Assembly (NCBI GenBank): GCA_963921505.1
Contig: OY997393.1
Span: 6,274,927-6,338,926 of the forward strand
Direction of reading: 5' to 3'
DNA length: 64,000 nucleotides
DNA from: Phakellia ventilabrum
Taxonomy: Eukaryota; Porifera; Demospongiae; Axinellida; Axinellidae
Numbering within the stretch: position 1 is the stretch's first letter; every line of letters starts with the position of its first letter. A program made the position numbers and the translations under genes. Under the pieces are notes generated by a model. The model worked only from the letters and a program-made list of their open reading frames with translations, made no database searches and was not told where the DNA came from. This document shows, piece after piece, positions 55,201 to 64,000 of this stretch.

Positions 55201-58200
55201 GGCCATCTGAAAACTACACCCTAACAGCCAGTCCTGCTACGAGTGACAACAGTCACCTTCTTTCATTCTTAGTGAATGCCGTGGATCTATTCAACATCAA
55301 GGACTTAGAGGATGTTTGCAGTTACCGTGGCAACTGCTATGTAACCGCAACAGAGGATGCCATAATGGATATGTCAGGAAACCTACTGGTGCCTGTTGTC
55401 GACTCCATTCCAGGCCGGATAGCAGACAGGGTCATACCTGATACTGTGAATCCAGAACTGACCAGCTTCGACTTGGACATTAACAATGGCACTCTGATAC
55501 TAACATTTGATGAGCCTATAGAGATAAGTTCTCTATCTATTGGAGGACTGACTCTGCAGAATGATCTCATCAACTCTACTGCAAATTACACTCTCACCGG
55601 TGGTACTGTGAACACCATCAATGCAGCCACTGTGTCCATAGCACTCACCCAGCTTGACCTCAACCAGTTAAAATCCGAAGACATTGCAACATCTGTCAAT
55701 AATACTTACCTTTCTATTGCTGCAAATACTATAGTAGACGTAAGTGGAAATCCTATCCTGGAGACTGAAATGGGAGTTAATTTCTATACTCCAGATTCTC
55801 TACCTCCAGTCTTATTGGAGTACACACTCAATCTACAGGCACGAGAAATTCTGCTCACTTTTGATGAACCCGTGGATGTAGAGAGTGTAATAGTTACTGG
55901 ATTTGAACTCTGCTCAAATGACTCTCGAGCTAGCTGTAGCCTACAGCTAAGTAATAACACACAGATTGAAATTGAGCGGATCACCTCGACTGTAGTTGTA
56001 CGTGTAGCTCTCACTGTAAGTGATGGAGACTTGATTGAGATCAACGATAATCTTGCCACTTCCCTTTCAAACACCTACCTCTACATTATGGCTGACTCAG
56101 TTACCGATCTCTTTGGGACTGGAATTGCCGAGATAGCCAATCTGCAACCAAATGCCTACATTTCAAGAAGTGCTATTCTAACACTTTTGGAATTTACATT
56201 CAATATGGAGACTGGCGTACTTACTATGACCTTCTCAGGCATAGTGGCAACCAACACTTTCAATCCTGTAGGGATCACTATCCAATCCAGTATTTACCGT
56301 GCTGATGGACCATACTACAGCCTCACCACAAATACCTTCACCAACAGTGAGAATGGAGCCGTGATTGATGTAGTCCTCTCACTAGAAGATATGGTGAATC
56401 TGAACACCATCTCAGGCCTTGCAACATCAATCGACAACACTTGGATAACAATGCAGGCTTCAGTGATCGACGACACTAACGGCGGTGATGCGCTTGCTAT
56501 CACTGATGGCAAAGCACTGCAAACTAGAAGCTATACTGGTGATGAAAGTCGTCCTTCGCTGAGTAGCTTCAGCCTGGACCTGAATATGGGTGTCCTGAAT
56601 CTAACGTTCTCAGAAGCCATCAACATTAGCAGTCTTGTGTTTGAAGAGATCACTTTACACTCTACTGAAGATGGCAGTGGAACACTGTTTACCCTGCAAG
56701 GCGGCTCAGCTGATAGAACCACAGATGGCTCCACTGCTATGATTTCTTTTACTGTTAGTGACTTAAACACAATCAAATCTCTGTTAGATCTTGCTACCAA
56801 CTACACTGACACTTTTGTCAGCATCACCAATTCAACCATACTGGACCTTGCTAGCAATGCAGTGAGAGAGCAATCACCCCTCCCAGTAGCCAATATAGTA
56901 TTTGATGAAACTCCACCAGTGCTTCTGCAGTTCCAACTTGACATGAACCGTGGAATTATTCAGTTCACATTCTCTGAGACCGTTGAAGTTTTAAGTTTCG
57001 ACCCCAGTGGAATTAGAATCCAAGATGCTAGAAACATCACCCTGTCACCAACAGGGACCAGCTATTCACTCTCTGAGTCCACAGCCAATGCAACCAGCTT
57101 CATAGCAGTCGAAGTAACACTCTCCACTCTTGAACTCCTATCTATTCAGAATATCTCCACCCTTGCCACAAGACGCAGTACGTCATACATTGCAATTGAC
57201 CCAAGTGCAATCATGGACACCAGTGGTAATCCAGTGGCTGAAATTTCAAGTGGAGTTGCTCTTCTTGCCACTGCTTTCAGCCCCGATATAACAAACTCCA
57301 ACTTAGTTTCATTTGAGCTTGACCTCGAAGAAAGAATTGTCCGTTTTAGATTTGATGAAGTTATTGACATTGATTCTTTCACTCCTTCATCAATTACCAT
57401 CCAGAGCAGTGAATTTCCAGCCCCGGGTGGTAGCTACACTCTTGAGTGTGGCACATTTGAGTATTCTGATCTGGATGCTCGGACACTGTCTTTTTGTCCA
57501 CAAGATCTGTTTAATATCACCCTCAACCTGAACCTAGCTGCTGATATCAACAACTCATTCATTGCTCTGCAGTCCACTGCTTTTGCCGATGCAGTAGGAA
57601 ACCCAATATCAGGTTCCATACTCCAGGCTGATAATTTCACAGCTGATACATCTGGCCCAGTGCTCCAGAGATTCAGTCTTGACCTCAATGGAACCAGGGT
57701 GCTTCTAACTTTTGACGAAGTGATCAACGCCAGTTCTGTGATTGTGAGTGACATTACTCTTCAGGCAGGACCAGAATTTGAATCGGAAATGGTCTCCTAC
57801 ACCCTTCAAGATGGCAGTGTTTTGTTGGTAGATAGCAACGTTATCACAATACTCCTTGGGCCTGGTGATGTGAATGGACTTGTACTCCGGAGTGAGCTAG
57901 CAACGGGAGCCCAGAATACCTTTATCAACATTACTGCTGATGCTCTTACAGACTACTATGATAATGCATTCTCTGGTTTAGATCAGGGACTACAAGCAGC
58001 TGAGTACATCCCAGACACTGCGTCTCCAGACCTACAAAGCTTCTCTGTTGACCTAAACGCCAGCCAGATTATTCTTACTTTCAGCGAATCTGTGGATGTG
58101 TCCACTTTAGATGTGACCATGATCACACTTCGGAATGCAGATGGCTCTCAGTCCTTCCCACTGTCGGACACTAGCTTCAGTAACAGTCCAAATGGTGACG

Positions 58201-61200
58201 TTGTGGTTGTTGAGATCAGTCCAGAAGATTTTAATGTGATAACTGCAAATACAGGACTGTTTACAGGCCTCGAAAACTCATACCTCTCTCTGACAGCAGA
58301 AGCCATCAGAGATGCTTCAGGCAACCAAGTTAATTCAATCACTGCAATACCAGCTTTGAGCTACTTGGAAGACATGATACCTCCTACATTGACTGCCTTT
58401 ATATTTGATCTGAACACCGGGCTTCTGACGCTCACTTTCAGCGAGACTGTGAATATCCTCAGCCTGTACCCACCTGGAGTTGTTTTTGTCAATGAGTCAA
58501 CCAATGATACCATTGCTGGAGTTCCCCTAAGCATGGCTACCCCTATGAGAAACTACTCTTCTGTTGTGGAGCTCAGGCTGATTACTTATGACTTGAATGC
58601 TATCAAAGCCAATACTGAACTTGCAACAGAGGTCAATAACACGTTCATTTACATCATGCCGGAAGCAGTAACAGATTCAACTGGAAATCAAGTCATTAAA
58701 ACTGTGATCCAGAGCAGTGATTTCATTCCAGATTCAGAAAATCCATTTCTCAATGCGTTTAGAATTGACCTGGAATCGAGGATGATCGTATTTGAGTTTA
58801 ACGAAGCACTTGACCCAGCTAGTGGTGACATCATCCGAGTGCAATTGCAGAGTTCAGAACTTCGTCCAGAAGAAGAGGAGTCTCTAGGTCTGTCAAGCTC
58901 TCTTCCAACTCTGGTCAACTTTAGCTCCATTGTGGTGGACCTAACGCTCGAGGACTACACCAGAGTGATAGACAGTGGTTTCTGTACCAGTACCGCAGAC
59001 TGCTATGTGACGTTTGCTGCGGCTTTTGCCGCTGATACCTCTGGATTCCCAGTGATTCCCATCACTGATGGTAATGCTGCTGAGGCTGTTTCTCTCTTGG
59101 AAGACCGTACTCCACCCGTGCTCATTCAGTTCGCCAATTTTGACTTTGATGAAGGTCAGCTGCTGCTCAACTTCTCTGAAGAAGTCCGAGTGTCCAGCTT
59201 CAATCTTACCGCTCTATCTCTTAGACAGTCTTTTGAACCAACTTCTGATGGAGTAACTCTTTCTGGAGGCAGTGTACAAATGAACGATGATTCAGTGGTT
59301 GTAATTACCACTACTGACGATGATCTTAACCTCATCAAACAGAATCCTACCCTTTGTAGTCAGAGAACCACATGTGCTATAAGATTTACCATGTACTTGG
59401 TCATGGATATCCAGGGCAACGAAATAGTGCCAGTTGTAGCTGGATTGGACTTTATATCCACTGAGCATGCTAGCACAATTTTACCCGATGAGACCGCACC
59501 TATTTTACAGTCTTACAATCTCAACTTGGATGACTTGACTCTTTCATTTACATTTGATGAAATTGTTGACTCTGCCAGCCTAGAAGAGACCCAGCTAACC
59601 TTTCAAGATGGTGTAAATGGCACACTGTTTTATTCACTAACTGATATCAACAGACTAACACCGGATCCCAGCACCGTCGTTGAGACCGAGTTGGTCAATG
59701 CCGACTCAGTGGCCATCAAAGCCAACCTAGGACTTGCAACAAGCAGAGATGACACTTATATCATCGTAGGCAGTGGCTTAATTCGAGATGTCGGTGCTGG
59801 CAGAACAGATAGCATGAGAAATCTTGTCCAACCAGTTATGGATGGAGATGCACTCCAAGTGACCAGCTATCAAAGTGATGTGACGCCTCCAGCCATGATA
59901 AGCTTTGACATTCTCGACATCAATGCTGGTATCTTACAGATCAGTGCAGAAGAGCCTCTCTCAATAAATGTTATTCTTGAGGGTATCACTCTCCAGGAGA
60001 CACTGACTGGAGGCACCAACTACACCCTCACTGGTGGAGAAGTGAGCTATGTGGACGATTTGGATAAGAGAGAAATCCAGATAACAGTCAGTGATGAAGA
60101 CTTCCAGAACATTAAACTGTTAAGAGAACTTGGTGCTTCACCTTCCAGTAGTTTTCTAGTCCTGGCAGCTGGAACCTTACAGGATACTGCAGAAAATGCA
60201 GCTGGGGCCTTTTTACAAACTGCTGCAGAGCCAGTGGATACTTTCGTAGAGGATACTACTCCACCGAGGTTGGTGCGATTTGATTTGGACTTGAATACTG
60301 GCATGATAGACCTGACTTTTGATGACATTATGAATGTAATGTCATTTGAGCCGACTAGACTCACCGTCGTTGCTGATCCTGGTGCGAGTGACAATGCAAC
60401 CTACCAGCTCACTGCTGGATCAACAGCCAGTACGGATGGCTTCGAAATTGCAATTCAAGTTGCACCTCAAGATCTCAATGCAATCAAATCCAACACTCTC
60501 ATTGCTACCGAAGTAAATGACACCTATGTCTTCATCACAGCTGAACTAATAGCAGATCTGGCTGGCCTGAATGTGGTCCCAACCACACAAATAGTTACAA
60601 TGTTCACTGAAGACTCTACCAGGCCTGAACTGGAAGGATTTGAGCTGAGTGTAAATGAAGGCACACTGACACTCAGCTTCAGTGAAGCTATAGACCCTGG
60701 TAGCTTCAATGTAACTGAAATTCTCCTGCAGAATACCCAGGACTTTACCTCTGATGAAACGCTTCCGCTGATGGGAGGTGACATAGTCGCAGAAAATAGC
60801 AACATTATCTTCACCATCTCCCTGACTTCCAATGACCTGAATGAACTAAAGGAACTGCTGAACCTAGGTACAGAAACAGCCAACACTTTCATCTCTCTCT
60901 CTCAGTCAACTGCTCGAGATTTCAATGGGAACCAAATTGTGGAGATTCCATTTACTGCAGCCATGCCAGCTGATGGGCATGAAATTGATATCACTCCACC
61001 AGAACTTTCAGCATTCAATTTCAACATTGACACAGGAGAGTTAGAGATCACATTCTCAGAAACTGTTCGTGGAAATACCTTGCTAGTATCCCAGTTTGTT
61101 CTCCAGAGTACAGCAAACTCTTTAGATGGAAGTGCATATCGGCTTACCATGGGGACACCGACTATGGATGATGCTGTTGTAATAACCGTAACTATCTCTG

Positions 61201-64000
61201 AACAGGACTTGAACAACATCAAGGAGTCAGGAATTTTGGCCACTTCGGCAAACACCACCTACCTCAGAAATTTTCTTGGAGCAGTGCAAGACGCCAGAAA
61301 CAATGAAATTGTAGAACTTGTAGACGGTATGGCCATACGAGTCACGAACTTCACAACTGACTCCACTTCTCCCGAGCTAAGCACATTCAGTGTGGACTTA
61401 AACAACACTCTGGCATCTTTAAATTTGGTCTTCTCAGAAGCTATTGTAGCTGCCACCCTTGACTCCACAGGCTTCGCTCTACTCAGTAGCAGAGATAGCT
61501 CCCCTACTACCATTGTGAACCTTACTGGAGGCGTAGTGCTTTCCTCCAATGGACCTGTGGTTATTTTGCAGCTGAATGAAGAAGATTCTAATGCCATCAA
61601 ACTAGCGCCTGACCTGGGTACGGAGAGGGGAAACACTTTTATCAGTGTACAGAATAACTCTGTACGTGACAGAGAAAACAATCCCCTGGCCGCTATCACT
61701 CTTGAGGACGCTCTCATTGCTGGTGGAGTAATACCTGATGAAACGGAACCTAATCTTTTGTTCTTCACCATCAACCTGAATGAGGGTATACTGACGTTAA
61801 CCTTTGATGAAGTCATTGAGAGGAGTTCTTTCAATTTCAGTGGACTCTCACTCTATGCTTCTCCACTACTACCTAACATCATGCTCACACTCACTGGAGG
61901 CACTGTCCTACCCTTCGCTACATCAACAGTAAGCATCCAGCTAACAAGGAGTGACCTGAATGCTATCAAACTGAATGATCAACTCTGCTCAAATCAAATT
62001 AGTTGCTTCCTGGCTATATCGGAAGGTACAGTTACTGATATTGCTGGAAACGAAGTGGTAGCTATTGATGTTGCAAATTCTCTACAAGTTGATCCTCTGA
62101 CATATACCCAAGATACGTCACCTCCACTCCTCGAGTCATATGACATCATTGCTGATGAGATTCCAGTCGTACCAGTTCGAGAACTCATTCTGCACTTCAG
62201 TGAGCCTGTACGAGTGGCTTTGGGAGATGTGACAATGATTCAGCTACTTTCTTCGAATGATAGCTTATCTGAGCCAATTTACAACCTGAGTTCCAGTAGC
62301 TCAATAGTCACCACTGAAGACAGCCCGGACATCACCATCAGCCTACATGAAGATGACCTAACACAACTTCTAGCGCTACCCCCAATTCTCCAGTCCACCA
62401 GCACCACTTATCTTCGCATATTCTCTGGAGCCTTCCAAGATAGGCTGGACCAAGCCATAGAAACAACCGAACCAATACAAGTGTCCATCCTAATAGGAGA
62501 CTACTTTCCTCCAGAGCTCAGTGTGTGGGTGCTAGACTATGACACTGGCAGAATTGTGCTTACTTTCAGCGAAGAAGTTGATATTCTCACTGCAGTCCCT
62601 GAAAATGTGATTCTGCAGGACTCTATGATCCAAGATACCCAATTCCTAAGACTGCCTGGCACAGTGACTGTGGAACCTGGAGAGACCAGTAGAGTGGTTG
62701 AAATCCCAATTAATCAGACTATTATAGATACCTTGATGTTGATGGGTATTGGAGAAACCATTAACCAGACTTACATTGCACTGGATACTGGATTTATAAC
62801 GGATTTTGCTAGAATTGACTCCTCTGAAATCTCTGTAAATTCCAGTCTACAGGGCAGCGTACTTGAGGATACCAATCCCAGTGCTTTGGTAGAGTTCTCT
62901 CTCCAGTTCAACCCTGCTGTACTTAGCCTCACATTTACCAAGGCTGTTGTTGGTTCAACCTTTGACCCAACTTACATCACTCTTCAGAGTTCCCCCGGAA
63001 GAGACTCAGTGCAGTACACTCTGCGAGGTGGAGTGGTACCACCAGATGCATCGACTGTCATCCAGCTGCAACTGACAGACGAGGACCAGTATAACATTCA
63101 GGCCTTAGAGGGACTTGCTGAGTCTGTTGAAACGACATTCCTCTCTATGACATCATTTGTAGTCACTGGTCTAAATGAACTCCCGAATGCACCGATCCCA
63201 CCCTCTACTGCTCTCATTGCCTCCCTCTTTGGTGATGACCAAATTGGTCCGACCATTCTTTCATTCAATCTGGACCTCAACATTGGAACGATAACATTCG
63301 TTTTTGATGAAACTGTCAATATCAGCACATTCTCAATCGAAGAAACCACACTTCAAGATGGAATGACCATCATATCTGAGAGTCTGCAATTATCAGGTGG
63401 TATGTATCCACTTGATGCTGCTGCAGAACTGACTGTTACCCTCAGTGACTCTGACTATGATTTCCTGAGAAACAGCACGCTCTGTGGTGCTCAGTCACTT
63501 TGCTATATCACCTACACTAACGCTACAGTGGCAGACACAGTTGGCCTCAGCATTAACCCAAGGGGAGCTGCAACTGCTCTGAGGGTATCAAACCTGACTC
63601 CAGATTCGACGCCACCAGAGTTAGTAGATTTTATTGAACTCAACCTGAACACTATGGAGTTCGCTCTGCTATTCAATGAGCCTGTAGCAGCTACTACCAG
63701 CTTTGATATCTCAGGCTTCAGGCTTCAGTCTCTCTTTGAGGATCCAGTCAGTGAATACTCTCCCAATGCCACCATCTCTGTGAGAAGCGATGGCAGGTTT
63801 GTGCTCTTCACCCTCAGTGACTATGACCTGGTTAGAATCAAAGAAGAGAGGTACCTTTGCTCAATCCGAAGCAACTGTTATGCTTGGGTTACTTCTGATC
63901 TTATCACTGATGTAGCCGGCAATAGTCTTTCTAATGCTAGCAACACTGACCCAGGAAGGCTTGTGACCCGACTGATCCCAGACGACCAACTGGCAGTGGT
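7279..64000 (+). CDS. Exon 3: giant SbsA/Big_5-like Ig-domain repeat array (partial, open at window end)
   Basis: One open frame continues for at least 56,722 bp to the window edge. I followed it through 152 domain entry motifs, all in one frame and 345-405 bp apart, leaving no room for introns. A domain averages 124 residues: D-x-T-x-P-x-L entry; D-L-N-x-G-x-L; L-x-F-x-E-x-V (strand often with N-x-S/T sequons); L-T-G-G; D-L-N-x-I-K; L-A-T-S; N-T-Y-L; exit D-x-x-G-N-P-V. D-T-T-P-P, F-x-E-P-V and D-x-x-G-N are hallmarks of the SbsA/Big_5 bacterial Ig-like family; the D-L-N-x-I-K segment makes these domains longer than the usual roughly 100 residues. No transmembrane helix, enzyme or other domain is visible. 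With exons 1 and 2 the visible chain has 18,934 codons. Inferred role: secreted extracellular fibre or adhesin. Cadherin, FN3 and Calx-beta signatures are absent. Confidence 0.9.
7281..11759 (+). repeat. Half-unit B0: N-terminal 12 domains (domains 0-11)
   Basis: Domain 0 (7281-7649) follows the signal cleavage site directly and is the most divergent: it lacks D-T-T-P-P and has two Cys codons, at 7383 and 7482. Domain 1 (7650-8051) has four Cys, including the usual pair at 7920 and 7938, and the one-residue insertion after the entry motif typical of second Cys domains. Further entries are at 8052, 8415, 8787, 9162, 9543, 9900, 10269, 10638, 11016 and 11388. The domain at 10638 has the long first hairpin found at this place in every B half. 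The array therefore begins in phase with the super-repeat. Confidence 0.8.
11760..15857 (+). repeat. Half-unit A1: 11 domains (12-22)
   Basis: Opens with the Cys-pair domains at 11760 (L-C-T ... N-C-Y-I) and 12132 (V-C-S ... T-C-Y-I). The second has the one-residue entry insertion and ends in F-P-G-F-I-V. Other entries: 12507, 12891, 13263, 13644, 14022, 14400, 14763, 15129, 15504. The marker domain is 13263; its A-I-D-D ... V-L-A-I-T-D-G-K segment starts at 13563. Confidence 0.88.
15858..20387 (+). repeat. Half-unit B1: 12 domains (23-34)
   Basis: Cys-pair domains at 15858 (V-C-R ... S-C-Y-L; an extra Cys replaces Pro in the entry motif) and 16254 (L-C-T ... T-C-W-L). The latter is long (402 bp) because of an extended linker. 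Other entries: 16656, 17058, 17439, 17805, 18186, 18555, 18924, 19299, 19650, 20016. The long-hairpin marker is 19299. The domain at 19650 has an unusual Cys pair near its exit (C-D-I-A-N-N-C). Confidence 0.88.
20388..24482 (+). repeat. Half-unit A2: 11 domains (35-45)
   Basis: Cys-pair domains at 20388 (L-C-S ... D-C-F-L) and 20763. The second has six Cys and retains the F-P-G-F-V-V end. Other entries: 21141, 21513, 21882, 22257, 22623, 22995, 23364, 23727, 24105. The marker domain is 21882, with its A-I-D-D segment at 22179, 8,616 bp after the previous one. Confidence 0.88.
24483..28991 (+). repeat. Half-unit B2: 12 domains (46-57)
   Basis: Cys-pair domains at 24483 (V-C-T ... D-C-Y-I) and 24849 (L-C-E ... 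Q-C-W-I; 396 bp, extended linker). Other entries: 25245, 25617, 26001, 26376, 26748, 27123, 27498, 27873, 28263, 28614. The long-hairpin marker is 27873 (390 bp), with P-P-V-I-L-V-L-E-F in the first hairpin and L-P-P-L-G later. Confidence 0.88.
28992..33077 (+). repeat. Half-unit A3: 11 domains (58-68)
   Basis: Cys-pair domains at 28992 (L-C-T ... D-C-Y-I) and 29343 (L-C-V ... S-C-Y-L; ends A-P-G-L-I-V). Other entries: 29718, 30102, 30480, 30849, 31212, 31584, 31959, 32328, 32700. The marker domain is 30480, with its A-I-D-D segment at 30771, 8,592 bp after the previous one. Confidence 0.88.
33078..37508 (+). repeat. Half-unit B3: 12 domains (69-80)
   Basis: Cys-pair domains at 33078 (L-C-T ... 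D-C-F-I) and 33447 (V-C-T ... N-C-F-V). Other entries: 33831, 34200, 34566, 34932, 35304, 35658, 36024, 36402, 36783, 37155. The long-hairpin marker is 36402, with G-T-E-P-L-E-I-I-L-E-F and L-A-P-L-A. Confidence 0.88.
37509..41600 (+). repeat. Half-unit A4: 11 domains (81-91)
   Basis: Cys-pair domains at 37509 (I-C-L ... T-C-F-L) and 37866 (L-C-D ... H-C-Y-I; ends F-P-G-I-V-V). Other entries: 38250, 38625, 38991, 39366, 39735, 40113, 40491, 40854, 41229. The domain at 38250 opens D-D-I-N-P-T-L-D, as does its counterpart one unit and a half earlier in the same phase at 21141. The marker domain is 38991, with its A-I-D-D segment at 39288. Confidence 0.88.
41601..46091 (+). repeat. Half-unit B4: 12 domains (92-103)
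   Basis: Cys-pair domains at 41601 (I-C-T ... N-C-Y-I) and 41964 (V-C-Y ... Q-C-W-V). Other entries: 42348, 42726, 43107, 43482, 43857, 44235, 44610, 44979, 45369, 45723. The long-hairpin marker is 44979 (390 bp), with P-P-L-Q-L-I-L-H-F and A-P-L-G. Confidence 0.88.
46092..50144 (+). repeat. Half-unit A5: 11 domains (104-114)
   Basis: Cys-pair domains at 46092 (L-C-T ... D-C-Y-L) and 46458 (V-C-S ... N-C-Y-I; ends Q-P-G-F-I-V). Other entries: 46836, 47208, 47577, 47955, 48324, 48705, 49074, 49443, 49788. Extra Cys residues appear in the domains at 46836 and 47208 (for example T-C-Q-M, C-D-C, S-N-C-T, D-C-L). The marker domain is 47577, with its A-I-D-D segment at 47874. The domain at 49443 is the shortest of the array (345 bp) and ends in a G-rich run at about 49772-49787. 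Confidence 0.88.
50145..54701 (+). repeat. Half-unit B5: 12 domains (115-126)
   Basis: Cys-pair domains at 50145 (L-C-T ... D-C-Y-I) and 50520 (L-C-L ... S-C-F-L; 405 bp, the longest domain, extended linker). Other entries: 50925, 51303, 51684, 52065, 52452, 52821, 53205, 53574, 53949, 54324. The long-hairpin marker is 53574, with G-L-E-L-I-L-Y-F and L-P-P-L-G. Confidence 0.88.
54702..58730 (+). repeat. Half-unit A6: 11 domains (127-137)
   Basis: Cys-pair domains at 54702 (F-C-T ... D-C-F-L) and 55065 (V-C-S ... N-C-Y-V; ends I-P-G-R-I-A). Other entries: 55440, 55794, 56169, 56541, 56904, 57285, 57645, 58014, 58371. The marker domain is 56169, whose entry motif is degenerate and lacks D-T-T-P-P; its V-I-D-D variant of the A-I-D-D segment is at 56463. 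Additional Cys pairs occur in the domains at 55794 and 57285. Confidence 0.86.
58731..63236 (+). repeat. Half-unit B6: 12 domains (138-149)
   Basis: Cys-pair domains at 58731 (F-C-T ... D-C-Y-V) and 59103 (L-C-S ... T-C-A-I). Other entries: 59487, 59877, 60252, 60612, 60987, 61359, 61737, 62112, 62499, 62868. The domain at 61737 has a supernumerary Cys pair (L-C-S ... S-C-F-L), the only canonical one off the 11/12 grid after the N-terminus. The long-hairpin marker is 62112 (387 bp), with V-R-E-L-I-L-H-F and L-P-P-I-L. Confidence 0.86.
63237..64000 (+). repeat. Half-unit A7: beginning (domains 150, 151 and start of 152)
   Basis: Cys-pair domains at 63237 (L-C-G ... L-C-Y-I) and 63603 (L-C-S ... 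N-C-Y-A; ends D-P-G-R-L-V). The next entry is at 63984 and is cut by the window end. The pair comes 12 domains after the previous pair, as the 11/12 alternation predicts, so the super-repeat continues beyond the window. Confidence 0.85.

Noticed and set aside
7650-63983. Cadherin, fibronectin III or Calx-beta identity of the domains
   Set aside because: Cadherin L-D-R-E and D-x-N-D-N-x-P motifs, the FN3 core Trp/Tyr pattern and Calx-beta acidic motifs are not present in register. The entry and exit motifs fit the SbsA/Big_5 type instead.
7279-64000. Assembly artefact or recently expanded satellite as the cause of the repeat array
   Set aside because: Domains and 23-domain units are strongly diverged in sequence while lengths stay multiples of three. 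Mis-assembly or recent expansion would give near-identical copies.

Overview
The window is eukaryotic and almost certainly animal: GT-AG introns, secretory leaders and a very large extracellular repeat gene. A sponge or another early-branching marine invertebrate fits best, from two hammerhead-ribozyme-like motifs in an intron, compact intergenic DNA and giant modular extracellular genes, but the species cannot be read from the sequence.

Layout. At the left edge (1-923, minus strand) is the 5' end of a secreted repeat-protein gene that runs out of the window. A 2.35 kb divergent intergenic region follows; it holds a diverged tandem duplication of about 400 bp and an AT-rich inverted repeat. 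From 3278 to beyond 64000 on the plus strand lies a second, gigantic gene of the same family. Two tiny coding exons (3278-3300, 3663-3721) encode the signal peptide. A 3.56 kb intron then leads into one open exon that starts at 7279 and is still open at the end of the window, at least 56,722 bp. The visible protein is 18,934 codons, about 2 MDa, with no C-terminus in sight.

The protein after its leader is one divergent N-terminal domain plus 151 complete tandem domains of 115-135 residues (mean 124), with a 152nd just beginning. Each resembles the SbsA-type bacterial Ig-like fold (Big_5): a D-T-T-P-P entry, an L-x-F-x-E strand and a D-x-x-G-N exit. I located the entry motif of every domain, and all lie in one frame.

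The main discovery is a higher-order repeat inside the protein. Domains with a Cys pair come as adjacent couples at domains 12/13, 23/24, 35/36, 46/47, 58/59, 69/70, 81/82, 92/93, 104/105, 115/116, 127/128, 138/139 and 150/151. The spacing alternates exactly 11, 12, 11, 12. A second marker, a domain ending in A-I-D-D ... V-L-A-I-T-D-G-K, occurs every 23 domains (16, 39, 62, 85, 108, 131). A third, a domain with a long first hairpin, also occurs every 23 (9, 32, 55, 78, 101, 124, 147). The array is therefore built from an 11-domain half (A) and a 12-domain half (B), amplified as a 23-domain, 8.5-8.6 kb unit, in the manner of titin's super-repeats. The copies are strongly diverged, so the architecture is old and maintained.

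The divergent minus-strand gene starts at the same point of the super-repeat, inside the first Cys-pair domain. The two genes therefore look like head-to-head paralogues. The likely role is a very long extracellular fibre or adhesin; this is inferred from architecture only.
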